Assembly (NCBI RefSeq): GCF_003260275.1
Contig: NZ_QJHB01000003.1
Span: 124,001-188,000, forward strand
Origin: Homoserinimonas sp. OAct 916
GTDB lineage: Bacteria; Actinomycetota; Actinomycetes; Actinomycetales; Microbacteriaceae
Reading direction: 5' to 3'
Length of the DNA: 64,000 bases
The first letter of the stretch is position 1. Every line of letters starts with the position of its first letter. The notes under the pieces were generated by a model. It was not told where the DNA came from. It searched no databases and was given only the letters and a program-made list of their open reading frames with translations. The position numbers were made by a program, and so were the translations under genes. Below are positions 1 to 9,676 of the stretch, one piece after another.

Positions 1-1
1 A

Positions 2-1741
2 CAGCCGGCTCAGATTCATTGGTGTGACGGGTCTGAAGAGGAATGGACCGCCATCACCGACGGGATGGTCGATGCCGGAACCCTCATACGGCTCAACCCC
101 GAGCTTCGCCCCAACAGTTTTCTCGCCCGCTCGGATGCCGCCGATGTGGCCCGGGTCGAGGACCGCACGTTTATCTGCTCGAAGACCGAGGCAGACGCCG
201 GGCCGACCAACAACTGGCGTGAACCGACCGCGATGAAGAAGACGCTGGTCGAACTGTTCACCGGAAGCATGCGCGGCCGCACGATGTACGTCGTGCCGTT
301 TTCGATGGGGCCGCTGGGCGGCCCGATCTCCCAGCTCGGCGTTCAGATCACCGACTCGCCCTATGCCGTGATCAACCTGCGCATCATGGCGAAGATCGGG
401 CTGGAACCTCTGCGGCAGATCCAACAGGACACCGAGTGGGTTTCCGCCCTGCACGGGGTCGGACACCCGTTGGTCGATGATGAAGGCAATGCGGTGCCGG
501 AGTTGACGTGGCCGAGCAACGAGACCAAGTACATCACCCACTTCCCGGAGTCCCGAGAGATCTGGTCGTATGGCTCCGGTTACGGCGGAAACGCGTTGCT
601 GTCCAAGAAGTGCTTTGCCCTGCGGATCGGCTCGGCGATGGGCCGTGACGAGGGCTGGTTGGCCGAGCACATGCTGGTGCTCAAACTGACCAGTCCTGCC
701 GGTCGGAACTACCACATCGTCGCGGCCTTCCCCTCGGCCTGTGGCAAGACCAACCTGGCCATGATGGCGCCGACCGTCCCCGGCTGGACCTCACAGACCA
801 TTGGCGATGACATTGCCTGGTTGCGGCCGGGATCCGATGGCAGGCTCTGGGCGATCAACCCGGAGGCCGGCTTCTTCGGGGTCGCGCCCGGAACGTCGCC
901 GAAGACGAACCCGGTGGCACTGGCGACCATGGAAGCGAATACGGTCTTCACGAATGTCGCCCTCACCGATGACGGAGACGTCTGGTGGGAGGGGCTGACG
1001 CCCGAGGCTCCCCAGCATCTGCTCGACTGGGAGGGCAACGATTGGACCCCCGACTCGGGCACGCTGGCAGCCCACCCGAACTCGCGCTTCACGGTGCCGA
1101 TCGAGCAGTGCCCAACGATGGCGCCCGAATGGTACGCACCGGAAGGAGTGCCGATCGACGCGATCGTGTTCGGCGGCCGACGTGCAAGCAATGTCCCGCT
1201 GGTGGCCGAGGCCTACGACTGGCAGCACGGGGTGTTCCTCGGTGCCACTGTGGCCAGTGAGCAGACCGCAGCGGCTGAAGGCCCGGTGGGCGAACTGCGC
1301 AGGGATCCATTCGCCATGCTGCCGTTCTGTGGTTACAACATGGCCGATTACTGGTCGCACTGGCTTGAAATGGGGCGCAGGCTCGGCGACAAGGCGCCGC
1401 GTATCTATCAGGTCAATTGGTTCCGGAAGGGCACCGACGGCCGTTACCTCTGGCCCGGGTTCGGCGAGAACTCCCGGGTATTGGAATGGATCGCGCGGCG
1501 CGTGGACGGCCTCACCGATGCGGTGGACGCCCCGACCGGCCGGGTACCGGGAGACGGTCTGAACCTTGACGGCCTCGAGGTTCCCGCCGAAGACCTGGCG
1601 GAAATGTTCATGGTGGACCGAGAGTCGTGGGAGATCGAGTGTGACCTCACCGAAGAGTATTTCGAACAGTTCGGCGACGCGATGCCCGACGAGCTGCTCG
1701 ACGAACTGAAATCCCTTCGGAACAGGCTCTCGAAGATCTGA
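2..1741 (+). CDS. pckG: Phosphoenolpyruvate carboxykinase (GTP), 5'-truncated by window edge
   Basis: GTP-dependent PEPCK converts oxaloacetate plus GTP to phosphoenolpyruvate, GDP and CO2, the committing step of gluconeogenesis. The frame is open from base 2, so the true start lies upstream; codons before the first internal ATG (65) already read as PEPCK ([10 protein letters not shown]). Visible signatures are the P-loop-like kinase motif PSACGKTN near 731-754, the substrate segment RRASNVPLV near 1180 and FCGYNM near 1327. About 580 codons are present, close to the roughly 600 of the GTP family. A hairpin follows the stop. Confidence 0.97.
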   Translation, partial: QPAQIHWCDGSEEEWTAITDGMVDAGTLIRLNPELRPNSFLARSDAADVARVEDRTFICSKTEADAGPTNNWREPTAMKKTLVELFTGSMRGRTMYVVPFSMGPLGGPISQLGVQITDSPYAVINLRIMAKIGLEPLRQIQQDTEWVSALHGVGHPLVDDEGNAVPELTWPSNETKYITHFPESREIWSYGSGYGGNALLSKKCFALRIGSAMGRDEGWLAEHMLVLKLTSPAGRNYHIVAAFPSACGKTNLAMMAPTVPGWTSQTIGDDIAWLRPGSDGRLWAINPEAGFFGVAPGTSPKTNPVALATMEANTVFTNVALTDDGDVWWEGLTPEAPQHLLDWEGNDWTPDSGTLAAHPNSRFTVPIEQCPTMAPEWYAPEGVPIDAIVFGGRRASNVPLVAEAYDWQHGVFLGATVASEQTAAAEGPVGELRRDPFAMLPFCGYNMADYWSHWLEMGRRLGDKAPRIYQVNWFRKGTDGRYLWPGFGENSRVLEWIARRVDGLTDAVDAPTGRVPGDGLNLDGLEVPAEDLAEMFMVDRESWEIECDLTEEYFEQFGDAMPDELLDELKSLRNRLSKI

Positions 1742-1763
1742 ACACCGCTCAGGCGGCGTGTTC
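1740..1763 (+). terminator. Candidate hairpin terminator after pckG
   Basis: Imperfect inverted repeat overlapping the pckG stop: GAACACCGC pairs with GCGGCGTGTTC with a small bulge and a 4-nt loop. No clear T-run follows, so it may equally be an mRNA-stabilising hairpin. Confidence 0.45.
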
Positions 1764-1863
1764 GGTTGATGCCGCAAGCACGTTCTCCTCTACGGAGTTG
1801 ACAGCGCGGTATCTACCCAGCCAACGTCTTCACAGCCCGCGCCGTAACACTGCGACTGCCTAC

Positions 1864-2775
1864 TCACAGTGATTGCGCGATGGCGTCGGCCGCCGCCTCA
1901 GTCACTTTTCGATCGACCATTTCCGGAGTCGCGGGGGAGTAGCGTGGGCCGCCGAAGGTGGACCACACGGTTGGCAACAGTAGAGATGCCGCACGAGCGT
2001 AGCCGGCGCTGGACGGGTGAAAATGGTCCGCGCCGAACATCAGTTGCGGCTGCCTGACGAAGATCGGCCCGAGGACTATCCCAAGCGGTACCGCGCTGCC
2101 CCCGGCGCGCAGCACCACCACCATCTGTGCCCGAGCCAGCGCGCGGCTGGCTCGGTGGGCCAAATAGCGCAGCGGTTGGATCAGAGTCGGCACGGTCCCC
2201 ATGTCGGGACAGGTGGCGACCACGACGCGGCTCCCGGCACGGTGCAGCTTGACCACCGCGCTATAGAGGTGCCGCGCCGCGATAGGGATCGACTCGCGCT
2301 GCATGACGTCGTTACCGCCGATCACGATCACGGCGACGTCCGGAGGCTCGGTGATTGAGTCAAGTACCTGCAGTTGCAGGTCGAGGTCGGTCGAGATGCT
2401 GCCGGTGACCGCCACGTTGACCAGATCGACCGGTCGCTCAGCCAAGGTAGCCAGACCGCAGGCGAGCAGAGCTCCGACTGTTTGGGACGGTTTGTCGGCA
2501 CCCACGCCGACCGCCAGCGAGTCTCCGATCATCGCCATGGTGATGGGGGCTCCGGTGAACTCCTCGCCGAAACGCCCGGAGGCACGGGGCTCAGGCTGTT
2601 CGGAATCGATGCGCAGCGCGCGCTCTGCGCGGTAGATCTCCAGCCCTCCGACTGCCACGAGGACCGCGGCAGCAGCGGCGAAAGCACCGGCGATTCCGGC
2701 GGCGATGGCAGCCGGATGCATCCCTGAAAGAATGTCTCCGAGCCGATTGAATTCCTTGGCACTGGATCCAGACAC
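1864..2775 (-). CDS. Membrane-anchored SGNH/GDSL-family hydrolase
   Basis: Predicted esterase/lipase-like hydrolase of the SGNH fold, probably facing the outside of the membrane. Read from GTG 2775 it has one hydrophobic segment at about residues 20-43 (a signal anchor), the block I motif MIGDSLAVG with the nucleophile serine near residue 86, block III IGGND, and a C-terminal DHFHPSSAGY carrying the catalytic Asp-His. The GTG is preferred to upstream ATGs because AAGGGA sits 7 nt before it; ATG 2721 is an alternative. It is divergent from mazG, 76 bp away. The substrate cannot be read from the sequence. Confidence 0.85.
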   Translation of the reverse strand: MSGSSAKEFNRLGDILSGMHPAAIAAGIAGAFAAAAAVLVAVGGLEIYRAERALRIDSEQPEPRASGRFGEEFTGAPITMAMIGDSLAVGVGADKPSQTVGALLACGLATLAERPVDLVNVAVTGSISTDLDLQLQVLDSITEPPDVAVIVIGGNDVMQRESIPIAARHLYSAVVKLHRAGSRVVVATCPDMGTVPTLIQPLRYLAHRASRALARAQMVVVLRAGGSAVPLGIVLGPIFVRQPQLMFGADHFHPSSAGYARAASLLLPTVWSTFGGPRYSPATPEMVDRKVTEAAADAIAQSL

Positions 2776-2851
2776 GCTCTGTCCCTTCTCTCGACTACTC
2801 CTCAGTATGTCCCCCGCCGTGGCTCCAGTCACCCAGGTGGTTCGAAGTAGC

Positions 2852-3658
2852 ATGAACGCCATGGGTGATTCAGCTGTACACAATTCAGAACAGAGCCGAG
2901 CAGACCAGGTTCGACCAGATCAGAACCGAGCGCATCAGGATCGTTCGGGAGAGTCTGGACTCGATGAGTTGGTGCGGGTCCTGGCTCGATTGCGAGGCCC
3001 TGGCGGCTGCGCGTGGGATGCCGAACAGACTCACGCCTCGCTGGTCAAACATTTGATCGAGGAGACGCACGAATTGGTCGAGGCTATCGAGCAGGGCTCA
3101 CGCGAAGACCTGATCGAAGAGTTGGGTGACGTGCTCTATCAGGTGCTGTTCCACTCTGACATCGCCGCCCACACGCCTGGGGAGGAGTTCGACATCAATG
3201 ACGTCGCACAGGCGATGACCCGCAAGATGGTCGCCAGGCATCCGCACGTGTTCGGAGACGAGGTCGCCGATTCTGCCGAACTCGTGATGCTCAAATGGGA
3301 TCAGTTGAAGGCGCAGGAGAAACCGGAACGCACCAGCGTTCTCGATGGGATTCCGCTCGGCATGCCGTCGCTGCTGCTCGCCGACAAGATCATCGGCCGG
3401 GCGGCCAAGGTGGGAGTGACTGTCAAAGAGGTCGACGGTCGGGGTCATTGCGGTCCTGTGTGGGAATTTGATACGGAGGAGGCCCTCGGAGAAGTGCTGC
3501 TCTCGATAGCGGCCACAGCCCGGGCCAGAGGATGGGACGCAGAGAGGGCATTACGCGGCGCACTTCGCGATCTGCAGGCCGAGGTCGGCGCCGCTGAAGG
3601 CACCGCTGGGGCGGTTCGCACGGATGTCGTCGGGTTTGCGCCAGGGACACAGGGCTGA
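2852..3658 (+). CDS. mazG: MazG-type nucleoside triphosphate pyrophosphohydrolase
   Basis: MazG proteins hydrolyse (d)NTPs to NMP and pyrophosphate and act in house-cleaning or stringent-response tuning. The core reads CAWDAEQTHASLVKHLIEETHE followed by EELGDVLYQVLFHSDIA, giving the EExxE...ExxD metal-binding arrangement, and continues with RKMVARHPHVFG and a second helical part to about residue 245. The first ~30 residues (Gln/Arg/Asp-rich) are encoded by a degenerate cag/gac-rich stretch and are unlikely to be folded. Start ATG 2852 has AGGTGG about 11 nt upstream; ATG 2861 is equally possible. A strong hairpin at 3777-3809 ends the unit. Confidence 0.93.
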   Translation: MNAMGDSAVHNSEQSRADQVRPDQNRAHQDRSGESGLDELVRVLARLRGPGGCAWDAEQTHASLVKHLIEETHELVEAIEQGSREDLIEELGDVLYQVLFHSDIAAHTPGEEFDINDVAQAMTRKMVARHPHVFGDEVADSAELVMLKWDQLKAQEKPERTSVLDGIPLGMPSLLLADKIIGRAAKVGVTVKEVDGRGHCGPVWEFDTEEALGEVLLSIAATARARGWDAERALRGALRDLQAEVGAAEGTAGAVRTDVVGFAPGTQG

Positions 3659-3716
3659 GCACCGACACGTGCCTGAGCACGCCGGCCTGTCAGGCGGGAA
3701 GTCTTGCCGACAGTGG

Positions 3717-3776
3717 TTTGTGCAACGGAGCTTTGTGCAACGGAGCTTTGTGCAACGGAGCTTTGTGCAACAAAAT
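3717..3776. repeat. Tandem array, 4 x 15 bp (last copy divergent)
   Basis: Three exact copies of tttgtgcaacggagc at 3717-3761, then a copy that diverges at its end (3762-3776). It lies between the mazG stop and the terminator stem starting at 3777, so it is transcribed as mazG 3' UTR. It has no ORF role. Confidence 0.95.
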
Positions 3777-3809
3777 GGTGCCCCTTCCAACCCGAATGGA
3801 AGGGGCACC
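3777..3809. terminator. Strong hairpin terminator after mazG
   Basis: Perfect 12-bp stem, GGTGCCCCTTCC (3777-3788) against GGAAGGGGCACC (3798-3809), with a 9-nt loop, followed by a short T-containing tract (gtttt). It is the end signal of mazG. Confidence 0.85.
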
Positions 3810-3866
3810 CATGTTTTGAACACACCGGCGGATTTCCCGATCCCCCAGTGACAAAATAAGTGTATT

Positions 3867-3900
3867 ACATAACAACCGTTAGCGCAATCATCCGTTATGT
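3867..3900. promoter_or_regulatory. Candidate TetR operator (inverted repeat)
   Basis: ACATAAC at 3867-3873 is repeated inverted as GTTATGT at 3894-3900, 20 nt apart, in the AT-rich stretch immediately upstream of the TetR gene. The right arm covers the first possible ATG (3897). An autoregulatory operator is the natural guess; no binding evidence is available. Confidence 0.45.
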
Positions 3901-4517
3901 TTGTGTCCATGGCACGTAAACCGGACCCGGCGAGAAAGCAGGAACTCCTCGCCCAGATACTCGACTACCTGCTTGATCGCTCCCTGGCCACGGTCTCCCT
4001 TCGCACCCTCGCGAACGCGTTGGACGTGAGCACTGGAACGCTCGTCTACCAGTTCGGAACCCGTGCCGAGATGGTTCAGGAGATTGTTCAGGCGATCTCG
4101 TCCCGGCAGGTGGATATCCAGGAGAAGCTCGCCCAGAACCCGGGTGATCTGGATGCCTATTTCGATGGGCTTTACATGTCTTGGGACTGGACGCTGCAGT
4201 TGCGCAACCGCAAACTGCAGCGGATGGAGTTCGAGGCGGCCATGGTGGAGACGCTGGACCGTGACTCGTATACGATCATCCGCACGCTCTATTCGACCTG
4301 GCTCGACGATGGAATCACAGCGTTACTGGCCCTGGGGCTGAGCCCGAGCGACGCAGAGATCGAAGCGCGGGTCCTGGTCAACTTCATCTATGGCGCGCAG
4401 TACGACCTCGTTGTCAATGACAACGCAGAGGCGGCAACCCTCGCGTTCAATCGCGTCGTTGCTCGGCATCGCCGACACCTGGAGGAGTTGATCCGCGAGA
4501 GCAACGAGGCCGACTGA
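3897..4517 (+). CDS. TetR/AcrR-family transcriptional regulator
   Basis: One-component repressor with an N-terminal helix-turn-helix (RTLANALDVSTGTLVYQFGTRAEMV, about residues 40-65) and a helical ligand-binding C-terminus. ATG 3897 gives 206 aa; ATG 3909 (MARKPDPAR) would remove the operator overlap and is the better biological candidate if the inverted repeat at 3867-3900 is bound. There is no adjacent efflux pump, so the target may be itself or a distant gene. hisS follows 59 bp downstream with its own start region. Confidence 0.88.
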   Translation: MFVSMARKPDPARKQELLAQILDYLLDRSLATVSLRTLANALDVSTGTLVYQFGTRAEMVQEIVQAISSRQVDIQEKLAQNPGDLDAYFDGLYMSWDWTLQLRNRKLQRMEFEAAMVETLDRDSYTIIRTLYSTWLDDGITALLALGLSPSDAEIEARVLVNFIYGAQYDLVVNDNAEAATLAFNRVVARHRRHLEELIRESNEAD

Positions 4518-4576
4518 CGTCACTCGTCAAACCCGCCCGGTGAATCCTCCCGAGCGGTAGATGGAAGAATGGGCTC

Positions 4577-5869
4577 ATGGCTCGTGACATCAATCCTCCG
4601 CGCGGCATGCGCGATTTCCTGCCCGACGAGAAAGCGAAGCGGGAGCACGTGCTCCGGGTGATCCGTCGGGTATATGCCACGCACGGCTTCGACGAGATCG
4701 AGACCCCGATGATGGAAGACATCGAAAGGTTGCACTCCGGGCTGGGCGGCGACAACGAGAAACTCGCATTCAGCGTGCTCAAGCGGGGACTGAATGCTGC
4801 CGACATCGCGCGGGCGGTCGACGACCCCAGACAGCTCGCAGACCTGGGTCTTCGCTACGACCTGACCGTGCCGCTGGCCCGTTTCTACGCCTCCCACCGG
4901 GGCGAGCTGCCGAGTGTCTTCCGGGCGTTGCAGATCGCACCGGTCTGGCGGGCGGAGCGTCCGCAGAAGGGACGCTATCGCCAGTTCGTGCAATGCGACA
5001 TCGACATCATCGGCGAGAGCGGGTTGCTTGCCGAAGTGGAACTCATCACGGCCACCGCCGCCGCGATTGCCGAGCTGGGGCTCGCGGACTGCATCATCCG
5101 GATCAACGACCGCCGCATCCTGGTCGGACTCCTGGAGTATTGCGGGTTCGCAGCCGACGCGCACGCCCCAGCCCTGATCTCGATCGACAAACTCGACAAG
5201 ATCGGATCCGCCGGCGTGATCGCCGAACTGAACGACCTCAGCACCGAGGCGGCAGCGGTTCTGGGCCAGTTCTTGACGAAGATGGAGACGGCTGCCGCGG
5301 CCGGGGTGGCGCTCGATGAAGCGTCGATCATGGCCGTCCTGCCCGCGGGGATCGACCCGGCCGCCGTAAACGACCTGGTGAGGCTCGCGTCATCTTTGGG
5401 CGCACTGCCCGATGGGGTGACCCTCAGGTTCGACCCCACCCTCGTTCGTGGAATGGGGTATTACACCGGAACCATCTTCGAGATCGCACACCCCGGCTCA
5501 GGATCTTCGGTCGCCGGGGGCGGCCGCTACGACGGCATGATCGGCCGTTTCCTCGGAACCGACGTGCCGGCGTGCGGCTTCTCGATCGGCTTCGAGCGGG
5601 TCATCGACCTGATCGAGGTGCCCACGGAGCAGGCCAGAGATGCCGTCTTGCTGATCCATGACCCGATCACGCCCGGTGGCGTGAGCGTGGCGCAGTTGGT
5701 CGCAATCAAGGACGGCTTCGTCGCGGACGGATGCCGCGTGCGACTGGAGCGACGCACCAAGAATGTGCGCAGCCTGTTGGAGCGCGGACTGGCTTCCGGG
5801 TTCACGACGTTTGCCTTCGTCTCCTCCGATACTACGGCCGACGACCTGGTGTTGAAACCGCTCGGTTAA
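4577..5869 (+). CDS. hisS: Histidyl-tRNA synthetase
   Basis: Charges tRNA-His; cytoplasmic class II synthetase. Visible family blocks in order: PPRGMRDFLPDE at the N-terminus, LRYDLTVPLARF near residue 95, motif 2 around RYRQFVQCDIDIIG (about 135), the HisA-type segment FDPTLVRGMGYYTGT (about 285-300), GGGRYDGMIG (about 315) and motif 3 CGFSIGFERV (about 333), then the anticodon-binding domain. The length of 430 aa is usual for the family. ATG 4577 directly precedes the conserved N-terminus. Confidence 0.97.
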   Translation: MARDINPPRGMRDFLPDEKAKREHVLRVIRRVYATHGFDEIETPMMEDIERLHSGLGGDNEKLAFSVLKRGLNAADIARAVDDPRQLADLGLRYDLTVPLARFYASHRGELPSVFRALQIAPVWRAERPQKGRYRQFVQCDIDIIGESGLLAEVELITATAAAIAELGLADCIIRINDRRILVGLLEYCGFAADAHAPALISIDKLDKIGSAGVIAELNDLSTEAAAVLGQFLTKMETAAAAGVALDEASIMAVLPAGIDPAAVNDLVRLASSLGALPDGVTLRFDPTLVRGMGYYTGTIFEIAHPGSGSSVAGGGRYDGMIGRFLGTDVPACGFSIGFERVIDLIEVPTEQARDAVLLIHDPITPGGVSVAQLVAIKDGFVADGCRVRLERRTKNVRSLLERGLASGFTTFAFVSSDTTADDLVLKPLG

Positions 5870-5961
5870 CCGCCAAATATGGGAACTCGGTGGGAGCTTC
5901 GGCAGGGCCCGCTGTGCGAACAGGCCCAGTCGATACACTGGCACCGGCGAAAATTTCTTGA

Positions 5962-7263
<1,302 letters not shown>

Positions 7264-7281
7264 TTCTGCTCGGAAAGCTAC

Positions 7282-7303
7282 AGCGCTCCGTCAGTGAAGC
7301 GCT
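7282..7303. other. Small hairpin between eno and the ftsB-like gene
   Basis: AGCGCT at 7282-7287 and 7298-7303 (self-complementary hexamers, 10-nt spacer) form a 6-bp stem. There is no T-run. It could be a weak attenuator or processing site that lowers downstream expression relative to eno. Confidence 0.3.
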
Positions 7304-7342
7304 CAAAAACAGTCCGTTCAGCCAGACAGACCGGGAGACGCC

Positions 7343-7840
7343 ATGATCAGGGCGCGAAAGCGCACGGTGCCGGTCGCCTTGCCCCAATCGGATGAGGCGA
7401 CGGGTAGCTGGTTGCGCGGTATTCGATTCTCTGGGTTCACCATGCTGGCGCTCGGGTTGCTGATCGTGGCGATCATGGTGCTCGCACCCGGGTTGCGTAT
7501 TTTCGTCGAACAACGCAATGAACTCGCTGACCTGCGGGCGCAGGTCAGTCAGCAGCAGGAACAAGTGACGAAGATGGAGGCTGAGCGTGCGCGCTGGGAC
7601 GACCCCAGCTATTTGCGCGCGCAAGCGCGCAACCGCCTGTTCTTCGTCATGCCGGGCGACGTGAGTTACCTGGTCATCAACGATGTTGTGGTCGAGCAGG
7701 ACGACACGACGCTGGTCAGCAAGTCCATCCAGATGACCGAGACGGATTGGGTGCAATCGGTGTTCAACTCGGTCATGGTCGCCGGGCTCAGCAGTAAGCC
7801 GGCCGATGAACTCCAGGTCGTCGGGGGAACGGACAAGTGA
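7343..7840 (+). CDS. FtsB/DivIC-like septum formation initiator protein
   Basis: Bitopic divisome protein of the FtsB/DivIC (septum formation initiator) family. A basic cytoplasmic N-terminus is followed by one membrane span at about residues 33-55 (MLALGLLIVAIMVLAPGL) and a coiled coil (ELADLRAQVSQQQEQVTKMEAERARW), then the PSYLRAQARNRLFFVMPGD segment usual for this family. It stands between eno and a DUF501 gene with a GTGA overlap, the conserved actinobacterial arrangement. The partner FtsL/FtsQ proteins are not in the window. Confidence 0.9.
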   Translation: MIRARKRTVPVALPQSDEATGSWLRGIRFSGFTMLALGLLIVAIMVLAPGLRIFVEQRNELADLRAQVSQQQEQVTKMEAERARWDDPSYLRAQARNRLFFVMPGDVSYLVINDVVVEQDDTTLVSKSIQMTETDWVQSVFNSVMVAGLSSKPADELQVVGGTDK

Positions 7841-8355
7841 CGACACCGCCCTTCGCCCCGGTGACGGAAGACGACATCGCTGTGGTGTCGGCCCAGCTCG
7901 GTCGTCCCGCACGAGATGTCGTGGGGATCGCCGCACGTTGCATTTGCGGGGCACCGACTGTGGTGGCCACCGCGCCCAGGCTCAGTGACGGTTCACCGTT
8001 CCCGACCCTCTACTATCTCTGCCACCCGGCTGCCACCGCGGCGGTGTCCACCCTCGAGGCCAATCAGGTGATGGCCGAATACTCGGACCTGGTGCTGGGC
8101 GATGCCGCCGTGGCGTTCGCCTATGCGCGTGCCCATGCTGCATATCTGGCGGATCGGGACCGGATCGAGGTCGTGCCGGAGGTGGCCGGGATCTCCGCGG
8201 GTGGGATGCCGAATCGTGTGAAGTGCCTGCACGCGTTGGTCGGCCACGCGCTGGCGGCCGGCCCCGGCGTGAACCCGATCGGTGACCTCGCCCTTGAACG
8301 CGCCGACTGGTCGCCCCTGGTCTGCGAGTGCATCGACTACACGGACAAGACGTGA
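7837..8355 (+). CDS. DUF501 family protein
   Basis: Conserved actinobacterial protein of unknown function, 172 aa, with a Cys/His-containing segment (RCICGAPTVVAT, LYYLCHPAAT) and a second conserved block GGMPNRVKCLHALVGHALA. Starts at GTG 7837, overlapping the stop of the ftsB-like gene by 4 nt, and its own stop overlaps the next GTG by 4 nt. Translational coupling across all three genes is likely. The placement between a divisome gene and an exported protease is typical, but the role is not known. Confidence 0.88.
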   Translation: MTTPPFAPVTEDDIAVVSAQLGRPARDVVGIAARCICGAPTVVATAPRLSDGSPFPTLYYLCHPAATAAVSTLEANQVMAEYSDLVLGDAAVAFAYARAHAAYLADRDRIEVVPEVAGISAGGMPNRVKCLHALVGHALAAGPGVNPIGDLALERADWSPLVCECIDYTDKT

Positions 8356-9623
8356 GGCGAACCGGGCGACGCTCCGGTGGGCTGAAGGCCGCTGTCGCCA
8401 TTCTTCTCGGCTCATTCCTTGTGCTCGCGGTCGCGGCTCCTGCTGCCGCCGACAGCATCCGTGACCAGCAGTACTGGCTGGCCGATTACGGCTTCACTGC
8501 TGCCTGGCAGTTCACCCAGGGCGAAGGGGTCACGGTTGCCGTCATCGACACCGGGGTGGACGGCAGTATCAAGGATCTGGCGGGAGCCGTGGTTGGCGGC
8601 ACCGATGTGTCGGGCATCGGTTCCCCTGACGGCCAGAAGCCCATCGGTTCAAACCCAGACCACGGCACCCTGGTTGCGTCGATGCTGGCGGGGCGGGGGA
8701 GTGGCGCGGGTAATGCCTCCGGCATCATCGGGGTCGCGCCCAAGGCGTCGATCCTGGCGATCTCGGTCGCGTTCGGTGACGCTGCTGCAGAGATCAACAG
8801 CGACGACCAGATCGCCAACGCGGTTCGTTGGGCGGTTGACAACGGGGCTGATGTTATCAACATGTCGCTGACCCGCAACAGCCTGCAGTGGCCAGAGAGC
8901 TGGGATGACGCCTTTCTGTACGCCTTCGAGCATGATGTCGTCGTCGTCGCCGCAGCCGGCAATCGCGCGGGCGGCACGACCGAGGTGGGTGCCCCGGCGA
9001 CGATTCCGGGGGTGCTGACGGTGGCAGGGGTGGATCGCAACGGGGAGGCGAGTTTTGACGCCTCATCCCAGGGGATGACGATAGCCGTCTCCGCGCCGAG
9101 TGAGGATCTGGTCGGGGCCGCGCCCGGTAACCGCTACTTCGTCTGGGACGGCACCAGTGGCGCCGCACCCCTCGTGTCGGGGTTGGTGGCGCTGGTGCGG
9201 TCCGAATACCCGGAACTCGACGCCGCGAATGTGATCAACCGGGTGATCTCCACCGCGACACCGGTGGGCGACTCCAAACACAGCCCGATCTATGGGTTCG
9301 GGCTGATTGACGCCTATGCGGCCCTGGTCGACTACGTGGCCGAGATCGATGAGAATCCCATGGGTGATCTGAGTGAATGGATCCGTTTGTATCGCCGGGC
9401 TGACGCCCCCGAGGTCGTTCCGAACCCAGAGGAGGCTCACGTGCCTGCGGCCATTCTGCCACCCCCGCCACCGGACCCGGCGAGTGCCGATGGTTGGCCG
9501 GATAGGCGGGAGACCATAATTTCTACTGGGATTCCCCTCGCACTGGCCCTCGGATTCGGTAGTCTTGTTACTTTGGGCTCCATCGGGGCTCTCCGACACT
9601 TCAAGCGTGCGACGCGAAAGTAA
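8352..9623 (+). CDS. Secreted, membrane-anchored S8 (subtilisin-like) serine protease
   Basis: Exported subtilase resembling mycosins. From GTG 8352 (4-nt overlap with DUF501) it has a Sec signal peptide ending at about AAPAAA-DS, catalytic Asp66 in VIDTGVDG, His104 in DHGTLVAS, oxyanion Asn204 in AAAGNRAGG and Ser269 in GTSGAAPLVSG. A proline-rich stretch (ILPPPPPDP) precedes a C-terminal membrane anchor (PLALALGFGSLVTLGSIGAL) and a basic tail. No type VII secretion genes are nearby. The coordinates assume the coupled GTG rather than the upstream ATG 8328. Confidence 0.92.
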   Translation: MRRTGRRSGGLKAAVAILLGSFLVLAVAAPAAADSIRDQQYWLADYGFTAAWQFTQGEGVTVAVIDTGVDGSIKDLAGAVVGGTDVSGIGSPDGQKPIGSNPDHGTLVASMLAGRGSGAGNASGIIGVAPKASILAISVAFGDAAAEINSDDQIANAVRWAVDNGADVINMSLTRNSLQWPESWDDAFLYAFEHDVVVVAAAGNRAGGTTEVGAPATIPGVLTVAGVDRNGEASFDASSQGMTIAVSAPSEDLVGAAPGNRYFVWDGTSGAAPLVSGLVALVRSEYPELDAANVINRVISTATPVGDSKHSPIYGFGLIDAYAALVDYVAEIDENPMGDLSEWIRLYRRADAPEVVPNPEEAHVPAAILPPPPPDPASADGWPDRRETIISTGIPLALALGFGSLVTLGSIGALRHFKRATRK

Positions 9624-9676
9624 CAAAACCGCCCACGCCGATGTTTGTGCCCTGAACGAAAGCTATAAGGAGACAT

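Noticed and set aside
791-1777. Long minus-strand reading frame opposite pckG (328 codons).
   Set aside because: High GC content gives long antisense frames; the plus-strand protein is unambiguous PEPCK, and the antisense product has Arg/His-rich shadow composition.
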